Below, one piece after another: positions 10,462 to 21,874 of a stretch of DNA of 64,000 nt. Both the position numbers and the translations under genes were made by a program. The notes beneath the pieces are model-generated. The model worked only from the letters and a program-made list of their open reading frames with translations. It had not been told where the DNA came from and made no database searches. Numbering within the stretch: the first letter of the stretch is position 1; every line of letters begins with the position of its first letter. The DNA is from Poteriospumella lacustris (lineage: Eukaryota; Sar; Chrysophyceae; Chromulinales; Dinobryaceae): contig SMOI01000004.1 in assembly GCA_008000375.1 (NCBI GenBank), forward strand, positions 26,312-90,311, written 5' to 3'.

Positions 10462-13400
10462 CTAGCGGATGACGTACTCGGGGAAGGCGCCGCGGACGAC
10501 GAGCCACAGAAACGGCAACGCGACCAACGCCGCGGTGCTGTCCGACAACAGCGCCACGCGCGCCGCCAGGAACAAGAGACCCAATGCGAGGCTGCCGAAG
10601 ACCCGGTACGACGCCAGGACGCGCAAGTTGAAGCGGAACACGTGGCGCACCAGCGTCAGCGTGTCGGCGGGCGGCAGCTCCGCGAGCAGCGTGCGTAGCT
10701 GCTCGATTTCTTCGACGGCGGCCAACACCGCATCCTCCCCGCTCTCTGTTCGTAGCGCGACCACCCCCGCACCCGCACCCGCGGCGGTGGATCCGGATGC
10801 GGATGCGGATGCCGACGTGGCCATCGCGTGCCGTTGACGGAGTTGTTCGCAGGTGCGCAAGCGACGCGTCACTTGCACCGCCAACCGCTGCAAATCCAAC
10901 AGCCGCGGCCACGAGACCCGCAACCAGTGACGATGCTGCGGCAGCTGCGCCAACAGATTCAGTTGCTTCGAGCCATGCACACACCACCGGGCGAGCCAGG
11001 GCAGTTCATGCGAACACATCGGTAGGTCCAACGGGTCCGACGACTGGCGATAGACCAACGCCGCATCGGCGATCTGCGTCGGTTTCATTTTCCAACGTCC
11101 CTGCGAGACCGAGTCCCGGACGCCGATTTTCAATTTGCCGTCGACGTTGTTGCGCAGTTCGAGATACACCTGCGCGGTCTGTGGCGAGACATGGGACGCG
11201 GCGACCAGCGACGCCAACAGCGAGGCGAGGGCTTGTTGATCCGGATCCGCCCCCGCGGCGGGGTGCAGCAGCGTCGAGGCCGGTGACTGCGAGTCCTCGC
11301 GGCGATGCGCCTGGGTAATACGCGGCGCCAGCTCCACGATACGTTGGCGAATCATCGTGTTCGTGGTCAACGGACCGGTGATCGTCGTCGTCGCCGTCGA
11401 GGAGGTCGCAGCGGTCGCCGTCGCGGCCGCAGCGGCGGCAGTGGTCGACGTCGCGGTAGCGGCGCCGCCGGTGACACGACCCGCGTCCAAGAGCGAGTCC
11501 AAGCCGCCTACCAGCGCAGCAGACACAGACGAGGGTAAGCGAGCGACAGGGAGAGACAGGGAGAGAGGGAGAGGAGAGGCGACGTACGGAAGAACGACTC
11601 GGGCGACCGATCGAGGCCGAAGAGGTCGCTGAAGAAGTCCTGCAGCACCTTGCCCGCCATCTCTGTTCACAGACACAGTACACAGACAGACACAGCGCAC
11701 AGGTCAATCGCGGTAGCCGTATCAAGAGCACACAGACGCGACGACGACGTACCCAGATCGAGGCCACCGCTCGCACGTGGCCCCGTCATGGACGAGGCAT
11801 CGGCGGCGGTGAAAATGTTGCGGTAGTAGATCGTGTACAGGGCGTCGTACACGTGGTCGTCCAGCACCGTGATGCCGAAGTCCGGCAAGGCCCAGACGTG
11901 TTCGTCGGGATAACATTGGACGTGCTACACACGGGGCCAGAGACAGAGACGCGTCAGTGAGGCACAGGGGAGGGGTAGGGGGGGTGCTGTTGGGGCAACG
12001 TACGTGCTGTTTGATGAGCTTGATCTCTTCGTTGGAGATGCTGGTCAGTCCCACCGACGAGGCGGAGCGGTGACGGGGCGTCGCCGGGGTAGACGTCTGC
12101 CAGTCGCGGCTGTGGCTGTGGCTGTGCGAGCCATCGAAACGGACGCGACCACTGCCGCTGCCACTCACCGAGGACGCCGACGCGGAGCGTTGAGCCAGGG
12201 CGGGCGTCGACGCACTCATCATTCCCGCACCTTGCACACGCTCCATCCACTGCACGAAACCCGTCGACAGACTGCGCACGTGGTCCATCACGTCGGCGGT
12301 GTACACCTCCAACACGCGACCCAACAACGCCACGTTCTTCTGCCCCTCCGAACACGCCGTCAAGTTGATCTTCGTCATCAACCGCAAGAAGACGACGAAC
12401 AACGTCGTGTAGAAATGCAGGTTATGGGCCATGTACAAGCGTATCGCCGAGCGGCGGGTCTCCGCATCCGATTCTACACCCCACACCCACACAGACAGAG
12501 ACACAGACGGAGACAGAGACAGAGACAGAGACACGCCGAGTTAGCGCACCAACAACACCACCACCGCAAACAGGGCCAGCCCGACGTACCGGGTAAGAAG
12601 GTGCGAATGGTCTTCCAGGGCTGCAGCCACAACACCCAAATCTCCACCGTCAGGGCGAGTACCTCTCGATCAAAACTCACCAGTTGTTCGCAGCGGGTGA
12701 ACACGGCCATGAGCATCGCGTACACGGGCAGTTGCACGAGATGCAGCTGGTCGAACAGGTGGCGCAGCTCCAGGTACCGACCGGACAGATGCTGCAGCTG
12801 TGTCCAGGTGCGATGCAACAGGGGCTGTGCATGGCTGCGGGGGTGTACCGCCAAGGCGGGTGGCGGTGACGCGTGGTTGGCGTTGGCGTTGGCGGCGGTG
12901 CCCGTGGCGGGCGAGAACACGTGCGCGTGGCTGTGATGCACCGGTGGCGTCGGCACCGTCAAATCGATCTGGTTGTGCGCCAGCCGCCGCAATTCCTCTT
13001 GGATGTTCGACACGTGGCTGAAGAGCAGGTGGAGGTACAGGTACGTGCCCTGCTGCATGCCCACGGTCCATTTCAACGTCGTCGACGTCGACGTCGTCCC
13101 GTTGGGCGACAGAATCACGGGTTTCGTGGGGTGCGGGGCCGCAAACGTGGTCGACTCGTTGCCTTGGCTGCTATTGATGCCGCTGTTTCCTCCGTCTATA
13201 GGACACAAACAACACACAAACATATAGACACACAGGCACAGGCACCGTCAGCGTCAGCAGAGAACGCACAGACGCAGACCACAGGCGAAGGACGTACAGA
13301 AGCGACGTTGGCTGTTACTGTTGTTGCTGTTGACGCCGTGTCCATTGTTGTACCAGTCGCTGCTACTGTTGGGGCCATTGGAGGCCGCGCCGTTGCTGTT

Positions 13401-14584
13401 CACCGCGGGGTCGCCACCCATCAACAGCCGTTGCAAATACGCGGTGTGCGCGTAGTCGTAGCGCTGCAGGATCTCGACGTCCATCCACGACTCGATGAAC
13501 AAGAGAAACAGCGTGTGGCGCCCTTGCACGTGCTTGGGCGAGTCTTCATTGCTGATCAAGAAATCGCGCATGTATTGCTGCACGAGGGCCAAGTACGGAA
13601 CGGACTGCGTCCAGGCCGTGACACCCCGCTGGATCAACTGCTCACTGGGGGACACCGGTGGGCTATAGCCACCACTGCTCACCGTTTGCACTTGTTTGTT
13701 CATGTATTGCGACGACATCGTCGCGTACCGCACCAACACGAAGAGGAAATATTGAAACGCGTTCAACTCGATCATCGAGCCCTACGACGGCACCGACGGC
13801 GACACGTCCAGGACACACAACAACGACACTGTTAGCAACAACCACAATACGCACACAGACAACACACACAACGTACCGAAGAGGTAGCCTTCAGAGAACG
13901 ATGGAACTCTTGGACCAGAATATGCGCCGCGTAGTCTTCAATGACCAACGCGGATGGACGATTCGTGAGCAACGCGGCCAGTTTCTGCGGCAAGAAATTC
14001 ACATTCCATTGCAAATGCGTTTGGTACTCATCCACCAAGCGAATCAAAGGACTCGTCATGAACAATTGTTGAATCAACTTCACTCCCACGGGCAACGCGG
14101 CCGACGAATTTGACGCATTCGACGACGACGACGAAGTGGATGATCCAGTCGACGAGGCGACCGGGCGCTGCATCAGCGTCGAGAAGTTCGACATCGACGC
14201 ATTCTTTGCATTGTCTGCTGAGGCTAACAAACTTGTCGTTGCTGACGTTAAGCTGTTGCTGCTGTTGGCGTTTTGCTGGATAAATGTTCGGAGCCAGCCA
14301 CCCAAGCTGCCCTTGATCCACACGTTTTGTGGTGCCGAGGTGGCCGATGATGCAGATGCGCTTCCAGGCAGCTGACTTCCAGAGGAAGTTGAAGCTGCAT
14401 CACTTCCACCCTTGGTGACTTCCTCACTGAACAAGCGGTCAAGCAACAACAAATACAAACGTAGCACATCGGTACTGTTGAGCTGATTGGGATTCTTCGT
14501 CACCTGTTCAAGCGACCGAATCAAGTCACTCGCTTCCACAGGATCTCCCTTGTTGATAATTCGAAGTGCCTTTTCAACCTCCAT
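10462..14584 (-). CDS. SMPD4-like (neutral sphingomyelinase 3 family) membrane protein
   Basis: Likely member of the SMPD4/nSMase-3 family, ER and nuclear-envelope proteins linked to sphingomyelin hydrolysis and nuclear pore assembly. Exons (minus) 14584-13877, 13781-13298, 13195-12590, 12473-12004, 11924-11753, 11662-11588 and 11507-10462 keep frame throughout and give 1186 residues, longer than the human protein (about 870). Resemblances to SMPD4 occur in the right order: LNAFQYFLF near 240, LFIESWMDVEILQRY near 325, LTVEIWVLWLQPWK near 580, MAHNLHFYTTLFVVFL near 615, a KLKIGVRDS...WKMKP...PIRS-like block in the last exon, and two hydrophobic C-terminal segments (about 1138-1180). Ala/Thr- and Ser/Asn-rich stretches explain the extra length. 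All six donors read GTACGT. The assignment is from recalled family pattern; a profile search would settle it. Confidence 0.72.
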
Positions 14585-15113
14585 GATGAAACTACAGATG
14601 GAAATTGATTTGACTTGCTTTCAACGGGGACTTCGACGACTCTGAAAAACCAAAAAAAAGCAATAATCACCTCCTCCGTACGTTTGATCAATGACTTCTC
14701 GTACGAGTGAATGAGCTGGGAGTTTCCTTTTGTGACGAAGGTATACAGGCAAGTTCCAATGATTGATGATCGTTGATCGTTGACTCTCTTCTCTGTCTCT
14801 GCTGCTGTGGCTGACACGAAAGTGGCCCGCGCGGCCACGGCGCACACGACGACGACGACACACATGGTCGTCGTCGTCGTCTCGTCATCTTCCTCACCGC
14901 CGGCGGCGGTGAAGACGCTGTGGGAGCTCGGTGAGGGTCTCTGAGGTCTGAAGAAGGATTCTACCCAACAGAGGAACACAAGTCAAAAGCGTTCAGTGCG
15001 GTCATCCGACTCCATAGGTAGAAAAAATTTAAGGAGGCGTCAAACCATCGGTTAGACGATATTTGGAACAGACATTAAGGCGCGTGTCGAAGACAACTCA
15101 GCCCTGGGAAGAA
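14585..15113. promoter_or_regulatory. divergent promoter region, SMPD4-like / CSN3
   Basis: 529 bp between the start codons of two divergently transcribed genes. It contains a GC-rich block with GTCGTCGTCGT repeats (about 14860-14885) and an A/T-rich stretch just before CSN3. No defined element can be named. Confidence 0.45.
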
Positions 15114-16658
15114 ATGGAGCAAAGATTGGATGAGATATTAGCTCAAAGACTTCCGTCCATTGAAAATACGGAGGAGTTCTTAGCCGGAATTAGACAGCGA
15201 GATGGTGTTCTGCAAGTGGCTTCTGCTTTATCCTCCGGTGACAACACCCCAATTTTGCAGAAGCTGGCTTCGCTAGATGTGTCGCAGTTTAATCTCCTCT
15301 CCGCAACGGTTCTACTCTCCGCGCAAGCAAAGAATTTGTCATCCACGATATACAATTCGTTTTTGCAAGTGTCACTGCCAGTATTGGGAGCTCTGAACGA
15401 TGACATGATTCGCGCTCTTCATCAGGACTGTACGTTGATCGAGCACCCACCACCTCACGTTTTCAACTTACATCCACACCCTTGTTTGTGCTAACAGTGC
15501 CGGCCATCACTCGCAGCTTAGCCACAATCGCTTGCCAAACGGGAAAACTCAAATCAGTCTTCGTCCCAATTCGTCGCATCGCGGAGAGCATTTCGTCGGT
15601 GCATCACGGACTGTCTCCTGTCCACGTCGACGTTCTTCAAGTCGCGATCAAAGGAATGTTTTACTCCGCGGCGTTGACGTTCATTGAAAAGCAAGATATT
15701 GTGGAAGTGGACCCTAAGCATACCGAGTTGACATCGGAGGACGTTCTTCGTTACTTCTACTACGTTGGAATGTGGTACGTGCCCATTGTCAGATGAAATT
15801 GATGCCGTGATTCGTGTGATGATGATAATGCATGTGATCTATCTTGTTCGTAGCTGCATCTCGATGAAAAAGCACCGTCAAGCACTGGGACACTTCACCA
15901 CGGTGTTGATGGTGCCGGCGGTGGCTTTCAGTCACGTCGTGGAGGAAGCCGTGAAGAAATGCAAGTTGCTCTCGTTAATCGTCCATGGGAAGCCATTTGA
16001 AGTGCCCCGCAATGCCTCTCAAGTCGTCTTGCGATGGATTGCACCCGATGGTAGTCGTTTCAGTCACAGTGCTGGGTCATCCTCCAGCGGACGTGTCCTG
16101 TTGGCCGCCTACGATGATCTCACGCTGAAGTTCACCTCGACGACGACGAGTTTTGCCGAATTGAACACTTGCGTAGAATATCATCGTTTGGCGTTTGAAG
16201 AGGATCGCAATGCAGGGTTAGCACAGCAAGCGGTATTGGCATGGCAACGTAAGCGGCTGCATGAATTGGCCGAGTCCTTTGTGACGATGTCCCTCGCTGA
16301 AGTTGCGCAGGCCTTGGGTACCAGCTCACAGACAGAGACGGAAAACATTTTAATGTCCGTCGTACAAGAAGAAGGGCTGTTGGCCTATTTGGATATGCAA
16401 GAAGGCTCAGTGGTGTTCTCTGAAAACCCTTCGGCGGATGGGGAGGCGACAGAGCGACAGCTGAACATGCAGAACCTCGTGTTGACGAAGCAACTGGAAG
16501 GTTCAATGCAACAGTTAGTCTCTTTGACAAACCATGTACGTGGTTTGCAAGCTGAAGGGTTGGCTTCTCAACAGTACATTCGAAAAATGACGTCGTCAGG
16601 CTCGGCGGGAGCAGGTGGACGAGTTGGTAGCGTCGCATCGGAATTTCTGGAATTTTGA
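15114..16658 (+). CDS. CSN3: COP9 signalosome subunit 3
   Basis: PCI-domain scaffold subunit of the COP9 signalosome, which removes NEDD8 from cullin-RING ubiquitin ligases. Exons 15114-15429, 15498-15774 and 15854-16658 give 465 residues (human about 423). I took the first ATG at 15114; the frame is open slightly further upstream but only from a non-ATG codon. Family hallmarks are LSLIVHGK, the ALGHFTTVLMVPAVAFSHV helices around 225-245, and the C-terminal PCI winged-helix region with SLAEVAQALG and GLLAYLDMQEGSVVFSENP, matching the CSN3 pattern (..INQKDGMVSFHDNPE). Both introns start GTACGT. The gene converges with NDUFA13. Confidence 0.86.
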
Positions 16659-16995
16659 GACGACAATGTTTCTACGTGAATATATGTAAACGAAAGACAA
16701 AATCGAGGATGATGATAATACAATATTTATATTGCGTGTTTGGTGAGGAGTGATTGCCAGGTGGCAATCTCACTGCGTGAACGATTCACCACGTTGTTTG
16801 CAGTTGGGTTTTGGAGGATATCTTTGTGCAACAGAGTAGAAACCAGAGAGGAAGTCGACGATGAAGAGGGAAGCAACTGCGAGAGAGTGGTGCAAACGAC
16901 CAAACTTTCCACAGAAACCACCACAAGAAGCTATTAGAAACGCTGCGTATTGCGAGTTGAACACCAATACGCTGCGACTGTCGCTACATGGTCGT
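16659..16995. other. convergent intergenic region
   Basis: 3' flanks of CSN3 and NDUFA13. A/T-rich near 16680-16735, otherwise featureless; no gene seen. Confidence 0.5.
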
Positions 16996-17496
16996 TTAAA
17001 GTTGAGGAGGGACCTTGCGCTTAGTATATACACTTTCGTCAATATCAAAATCTGTTCCCTTCATGACTGCGGCTTCCTTAGCTCTTAATTGATTGATAGA
17101 CTGAGCCAACTTAACGTCGTCTTCAGCACGCAAGAATGGGATGATGGCCATTCGGGCGTCGCGATTCTCAGCATGACCCAAACGATGCTTTCTGCTGGTA
17201 TTGCTCAACTACATTGTGAAACAAAAACATGGTCAAAAGACATTTCATCCAAGCGCTGCAAAAGGGCGAACGTACACTCCAGAAACCGAAGGCGCTCATC
17301 AAGAAGACACCACCCCAGATGGCGAATCCGGAAGGCCCACGAGGACGCACATCTTTGCGAGTAGCGATCTGTACCATTCACATGTATTTGTTTAGTACGT
17401 TGTGCGGAATATGATGAGGGGTTAATTCCATACCCGAGGATAACCACCAGGAGGTGGCATATCTTGGAAGCTTCTGACAATTGGTTTCTCAGCCAT
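16996..17496 (-). CDS. NDUFA13: NADH dehydrogenase (complex I) subunit NDUFA13 / GRIM-19
   Basis: Supernumerary subunit of mitochondrial complex I, needed for assembly. Exons (minus) 17496-17434, 17368-17276 and 17208-16996 give 122 residues (human 144). The diagnostic QDMPPPGGYP lies at residues 11-20, split from RPRGPSGFAIWGG by intron 1. A single membrane helix (WGGVFLMSAFGFWS) comes next, then RDARMAIIPFLRAEDD and KEAAVMKGT, which match ARIALLPLLQAE and EAIIMKDV of GRIM-19. All three exons join in phase 0. It shares a 360-bp promoter region with TSR2. Confidence 0.9.
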
Positions 17497-17856
17497 TTTT
17501 CTAATCAAGCGTATAAGTTGGTAGACAAAGCAAAGAGATTGTGTGATTGCACACGAAAGAGAAGCCAATGCCCATGAAGAAAGGTCGATAAAAAGTCCAA
17601 CTTCTTTCATTGACACATGCGACGGTGCTGGGTTTTGCAGCAGCAGCGACGTGGTTACAAGGGCCACCAAGAGCCACCTTTGTAAGAGGAACAACGCACC
17701 CAAAAGTACCCAATATCTGTGCCCAGACCAGACATTGACGTGACGACGACGATGACGCCGGCGTTCGGTCTTTGCTCCATTCGTTTTTGGTTTTGTCTTG
17801 GGGTACGATAAGAGGACAAAAGTCATATTTATATAGTTATTTGACCTGCGAGAAAG
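17497..17856. promoter_or_regulatory. bidirectional promoter, NDUFA13 / TSR2
   Basis: 360 bp between two divergent start codons. A TATA-like ATATTTATATAG lies at about 17825-17836, roughly 20-30 bp before the TSR2 start codon, implying a very short 5' leader. Confidence 0.45.
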
Positions 17857-18777
17857 ATGTTAACGCGCTCGAGAAGTGCTGCGCAAGCTCGTTTTGAGCG
17901 TCGCTACCAAGCGGGACAAGAAAAATACACCAAGGAATCGATTGATGCCTTCAATTCGGGTATCAACGCCATTTTGCATCAATGGACTGCTCTAGAATTG
18001 GCGGTGTATCATCGTTGGGGTGGTCCTGCTAGTGAAGAACAAGTCGAAGCACTGCAGTACGAATTATTTGAGTTATTTCTGTCGCCTGACAAAGTGTACA
18101 AGGATGATGTTGCACTTGTTTTGGAAGACTATTTGGAGACTTATTTCAATACTGTCTGTGAAGACGGCAGTCCTGATGAAATCGGAGAGCTGCTTTGCAT
18201 CCTTTGGGCAGAATGTATCGCGAAAAACTACGGGAGAGTAAACATGTTGATTGAAAGACTGGCTCAGCGCCGCCGCGATGAAGTTTTGCAACAATCGCAA
18301 GGCCTAGCGAAGGGTGACGAGGCCGACAGTGACGATGATGACGACATGGACAGTGATCCTCATCGATCTGAAGCTTTGATTCAAGAAGCGTTGGCTGAGT
18401 CGGGTGCTTTGCAAGCAATTACGGAAGACGACAACGAGGATGAAGAAGATGCTCCTCCGTTGGTCGACGCTGATGGCTTTCAGACGGTAGTGGGCAGCAA
18501 GAAGGGTAAAAAGGGGAGCAACAAAGGCCACAAGACGGCTGCACAACCATTTGCCGCCGCCTTTCCTGCTCCAGGTTTTCCTGACGCAGTGACGGGGATG
18601 CCTGTGAATATTCCCACATCAAAGAACAAGAAGAAGGCCGCAGCGATCGCTGCCGCCGCAGCTTTGGCTATGTCCTTAGCGGAGGATGGCATCATCGGAC
18701 ATCCTGGAGCGACAGAACCAACCACTGTCTTCACCGGCCTGCAATCAGCTGCCGATGGATCGATGGACGACACGTGA
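17857..18777 (+). CDS. TSR2: pre-rRNA-processing protein TSR2
   Basis: TSR2 is the escortin that carries ribosomal protein eS26 (RPS26) to pre-40S particles and is needed for 20S pre-rRNA processing. Single exon, 306 residues. The conserved WGG domain is at about residues 30-60 (FNSGINAILHQWTALELAV followed by HRWGG), followed by the helical region with LEDYLETYFNTVCEDGSPDEI. An acidic segment (about 152-162 and 188-196) and a Lys-rich C-terminal tail follow, both typical of the family, though this tail is longer and Ala-rich. Confidence in the family is high; the C-terminal third is not conserved. Confidence 0.87.
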   Translation: MLTRSRSAAQARFERRYQAGQEKYTKESIDAFNSGINAILHQWTALELAVYHRWGGPASEEQVEALQYELFELFLSPDKVYKDDVALVLEDYLETYFNTVCEDGSPDEIGELLCILWAECIAKNYGRVNMLIERLAQRRRDEVLQQSQGLAKGDEADSDDDDDMDSDPHRSEALIQEALAESGALQAITEDDNEDEEDAPPLVDADGFQTVVGSKKGKKGSNKGHKTAAQPFAAAFPAPGFPDAVTGMPVNIPTSKNKKKAAAIAAAAALAMSLAEDGIIGHPGATEPTTVFTGLQSAADGSMDDT

Positions 18778-19525
18778 GACCCAGGCCATCTGCACCTTCA
18801 TTCTTTTCTGTACATATGACATAGTCTTCGGCGTATTTATTAACTCGATGATTAAGACAAAACCAAACAACGAACAACTTGTATTGCTGTGAATATTTTG
18901 AATACGTGATGCTTTACACGGGTAGACGTCAACCAATGATTTATCGGTGGTTGAAGAGTGGCAGTGGGATATTTCCGGTCGACGGCGACGTTCTGATCGA
19001 ATACAGAGATTATGTACAAACAAAAAACAAACAAGAAGGTACCTAACCGACCATGGCGTTGCCAATACCGAGTATCGTCTTTTTTCGGATGGGGACTTGC
19101 ACAAGGCCAAACAATAGAGATAAATGGAGGGAAACCAAAACATGAACGAAGGCACTATTCTGTGTAGTTGTTGGGGATGTGTCAAAAGCTAGGACAAGTG
19201 GCCTAACACGCGACAATAGAAGTGTGCAGAACAAGCGACGAGAGACAAATCGTCGGAAAAAATACCAAAAAAGAAACAAAAAAACAAAAATAAATGAACA
19301 AAGGAAAAGTTCTGTCTCGAAGAAGTATATATGTATAAATGATGGCATATCAAAGAAATACCAAAAACCTATGCGGTAAACGTTGTTTTATCGACACTCA
19401 CATCGAAATATTTCAACATCACGTCAGCATGAAAGGCTGTCTCAGGCTTTGATGTGAAATGGTAATACTGCAGAGCTGCACAGATGCACGGCACCATGCA
19501 CCCGATTGATTCGAGACGGTGCATT
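18778..19525. other. convergent intergenic region, A/T-rich
   Basis: About 750 bp between the stop codons of TSR2 and the mitochondrial carrier. Positions 19250-19310 are strongly A-rich (AAAAAA/ACAAA runs). Small open frames here look like chance. No gene, tRNA or structured element recognised. Confidence 0.5.
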
Positions 19526-20529
19526 TTACCGATACAAGCCATCAAATTCTTGGTCTTCTTTCAAATGCTCCAAATGCAACAGATGCTTGAGCTTCTCATA
19601 GCAAAAGAATGTCGACGCATTGACCGGGAAGGCGCGTACGATGGTGGTGCCCAATCCACGGAAAAAGATACTGTATCCGTGCCTTCGATATAGAGAACGC
19701 GCTGTGTTCATGATCGTCAAAGACTCGCCATTGCTATTGGCCGGAGTGGATTGAATGATCGTTTTGATCACATCGAAAGGATACACAAAGCTCCAGGACA
19801 TGGCACCAGCAATACCACCCGCCACCATAATGGCGGCATCGTTCGCTTCCTTCAAGCCTTGCATATTGGTCAGCGCCTCTTTCGAGTACTTGTACGAAAA
19901 GAAATACATGCCAATGGAAGGTGTTTCACGGAGAACCGTCGCATTCCATCCTCGATACAATCCGAAAAAGCCTTCGCTGCGGTAAATGTTACGAACACAC
20001 GAGGCAGTGCGCTGGAACTCGCTCTGGGTAGCATTTCCGCCAACTTCTGTTTGCATGCTGCATTTGATGACCTCGCTGGGCACTAAAGCGACACACTGTA
20101 GAACACCTCCAGCCATTCCAGCGAGGTAAGTGTTGACAGGTGAACCGATTTCGCCAGCTTTCAGGTTTGGTTCCAAGACTTTCGTGGCCAAACTTTCTCC
20201 GACGAACATCAAAGAATTGATTAAGCCTAGAAAATGACACATCAGACACATCAGACACAAAAGACTTGGAGAAACAAGAAGAAACGCCTACCTTGAATGA
20301 GGATGGGAGGTAAGCAACCCTTGTACAATCCAGTGAAGCCGTCCTCTTGCACACATTGCTTTAAGCACTGCCATGCCGATTTATATTGATCTGGAAAGAC
20401 TTGAAGCTTAACTTTAACCATGTCCAAGGGGAAACCGATGAAAATGCCCACACTTCCTGCAATTCCACCAGCAAAAAATTCACGTTCCAATTGACGCTTT
20501 AATTGAATCCAATCCGAGGAAGACGACAT
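19526..20529 (-). CDS. mitochondrial carrier family (SLC25) transporter
   Basis: Inner-membrane solute carrier with three tandem repeats. Exons (minus) 20529-20292 and 20226-19526, 312 residues, the usual length. The PxD/ExxK signatures that end the odd-numbered helices are PLDMVKVKLQ (about 35), PSEVIKCSMQ (about 135) and PFDVIKTIIQ (about 230), each followed by a GxxxLYRG-type motif (GLYKGCLPP, GLYRGWNAT, FFRGLGTT). The pattern is closest to the acylcarnitine/ornithine branch as I recall it, but the transported substrate is not decidable by eye. It is read toward TSR2. Confidence 0.88.
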
Positions 20530-21153
20530 CTTGAATAGAGAAAAGGGGACAAACTAAGAATCCTAAGAAAATATGTTCACTTTATGTGTGACTTCAACAC
20601 CATGAACTTTAGAAACCAACGATTGAAGCTCGTGATTTCCAAGTTGACGTTGTGATGGCGGCTGGTTTGCTGGTGACGCTCGTGATTGAACTGACACACA
20701 GCGCACAGATCACCACAGATTTGATTCCTCGTCTGTGCGTTTGTGTGCCGTTCAGAATATTCGAATATTCTTACCCAGATTTTGGAGAGTGTTCTCCGCT
20801 CGTTCATTGATGGATTTGCATATTCGTGTTGGCATTCTGGATTCATTCTTATTCTCGTTTTCATGCAGATGCGCACAGACCACACAAAAAGACAATGAAA
20901 ATACAAAAATGACTACAAGGTTGTGATTTTAATTCTATGTATGATAGCTGAAAGTTTGGACCCCAGCACGTTCCGAATGTTCTGTCAAGAGGTGGCCAAG
21001 AGAAGTCAATGAAGTCATTGGTCAGCAACGTTTGTGCGATGTAGTAAATAATTCCCCAATGGTATCAAGCGGAGGGAACGAGGAGGAGCCGAAGAAACTA
21101 ATTCGGCAAAGGTTTTCTCCCAACGCTGCTGGTGTCAGACAGCCTGGAGACAA
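20530..21153. other. intergenic; contains an 18-bp perfect palindrome
   Basis: Upstream region of the carrier gene. At 20754-20771 it carries AGAATATTCGAATATTCT, its own reverse complement, about 225 bp before the carrier start codon; it contains GAAnnTTC units as in heat-shock elements. Nothing else is recognised. Confidence 0.5.
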
Positions 21154-21723
21154 GTGACGCCACGATGTGGCCGTTGGTGGGTTCTCTTCGCGTTCCCTCG
21201 CCCCATAGAGACTCCCTACCGTCAACATCGCCTTCAAACTGGAATCCAAGTCCAACCACTCCGCTGCACACGCCTGGCCCGCCGACGCGTTGCTCGAGGG
21301 CACGTGCGTGGAGACCATCGGGGCAAGAGGTATCCCGATGCCGTCCAGCGGGCGCGGGAGGACGAGGAAGACGGCGAGCGAGTGTTGTCGTACGACGCGA
21401 TGCATGACGACGGGGAGATCGAAGTCCGCGTCGAGGCGAGTCGCGTGCGCGCGTTGGGCTCGTCGAGTGAGGCCGCGGCCTCAGAGCCGTCGACCACAGT
21501 GATGGAGCCAAGAGAGTCGGACCCTATGGTCGACTCGGCGCAAGTATCGGCGAAGGAATATACTGCAGATGCGCTCCCTGCTGCGGTGAGCGAGGAGAAG
21601 GAGACCGAGAGGCCACTGAAGAGGCCGCCGCTGTTGAAGTGTCAACGGTGGCCGAAGAGCAGCTGTTTCGGAGACGACCATGGTATAGTCTGCCACGGTA
21701 GATGCGGTAGCCGCGTCCAATAA
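21154..21723 (+). pseudogene. Tudor/agenet-like ORF, probably decayed or partial
   Basis: An open frame without an in-frame ATG at its beginning. The block GKRYPDAVQRAREDEEDG followed by ERVLSYDAMHDDGEIEVRV and EASRVRAL looks like the common Tudor-like module (G..V.A.Y.G..YPG.V....DG.Y.V.YDDGE.E..V....VR). In a second frame just upstream, LLEGTCVETIGARG would give the expected first strand of the same module, so a frameshift near 21325 is possible. It is followed directly by the 132-bp relic of a glycosyltransferase gene. A broken gene or an exon of an unresolved gene are both possible. Confidence 0.35.
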
Positions 21724-21742
21724 ACGCGAGCTGTCGGAGGCG

Positions 21743-21874
21743 CACTTCAGCATCGCGGTTGCGCAAGGCCTGGACGAGCATGTGTTCATTTTGGATGGTT
21801 CGGCCTTTGCCAGAGCTTCCTCGTGTGTATACGATGGCTTTGAGAGGGCGGCCATGGGCATTGGCATAGAATTG
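21743..21874 (-). pseudogene. 132-bp relic of the GT61 glycosyltransferase gene
   Basis: Nearly identical (two mismatches close to the left end) to 24745-24876 inside exon 2 of the glycosyltransferase on the same strand, at a fixed offset of 3002 bp. In the intact gene this piece encodes the stretch around NAHGRPLKAIVYTRGSSGKG and RTIQNEHMLVQALRNRGAEV. Similarity stops sharply on both sides and no other part of the gene is present, so it is a non-functional fragment from a recent local copy. Confidence 0.85.

Noticed and set aside
12474-12540. ACAGAGACAGAGAC repeats as a satellite or CRISPR-like array
   Set aside because: A simple purine-rich run within intron 3 of the SMPD4-like gene (polypyrimidine on its coding strand); no spacers.
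16727-17088. Small overlapping frames between CSN3 and NDUFA13
   Set aside because: They overlap the 3' flanks and the last NDUFA13 exon, with no motif.
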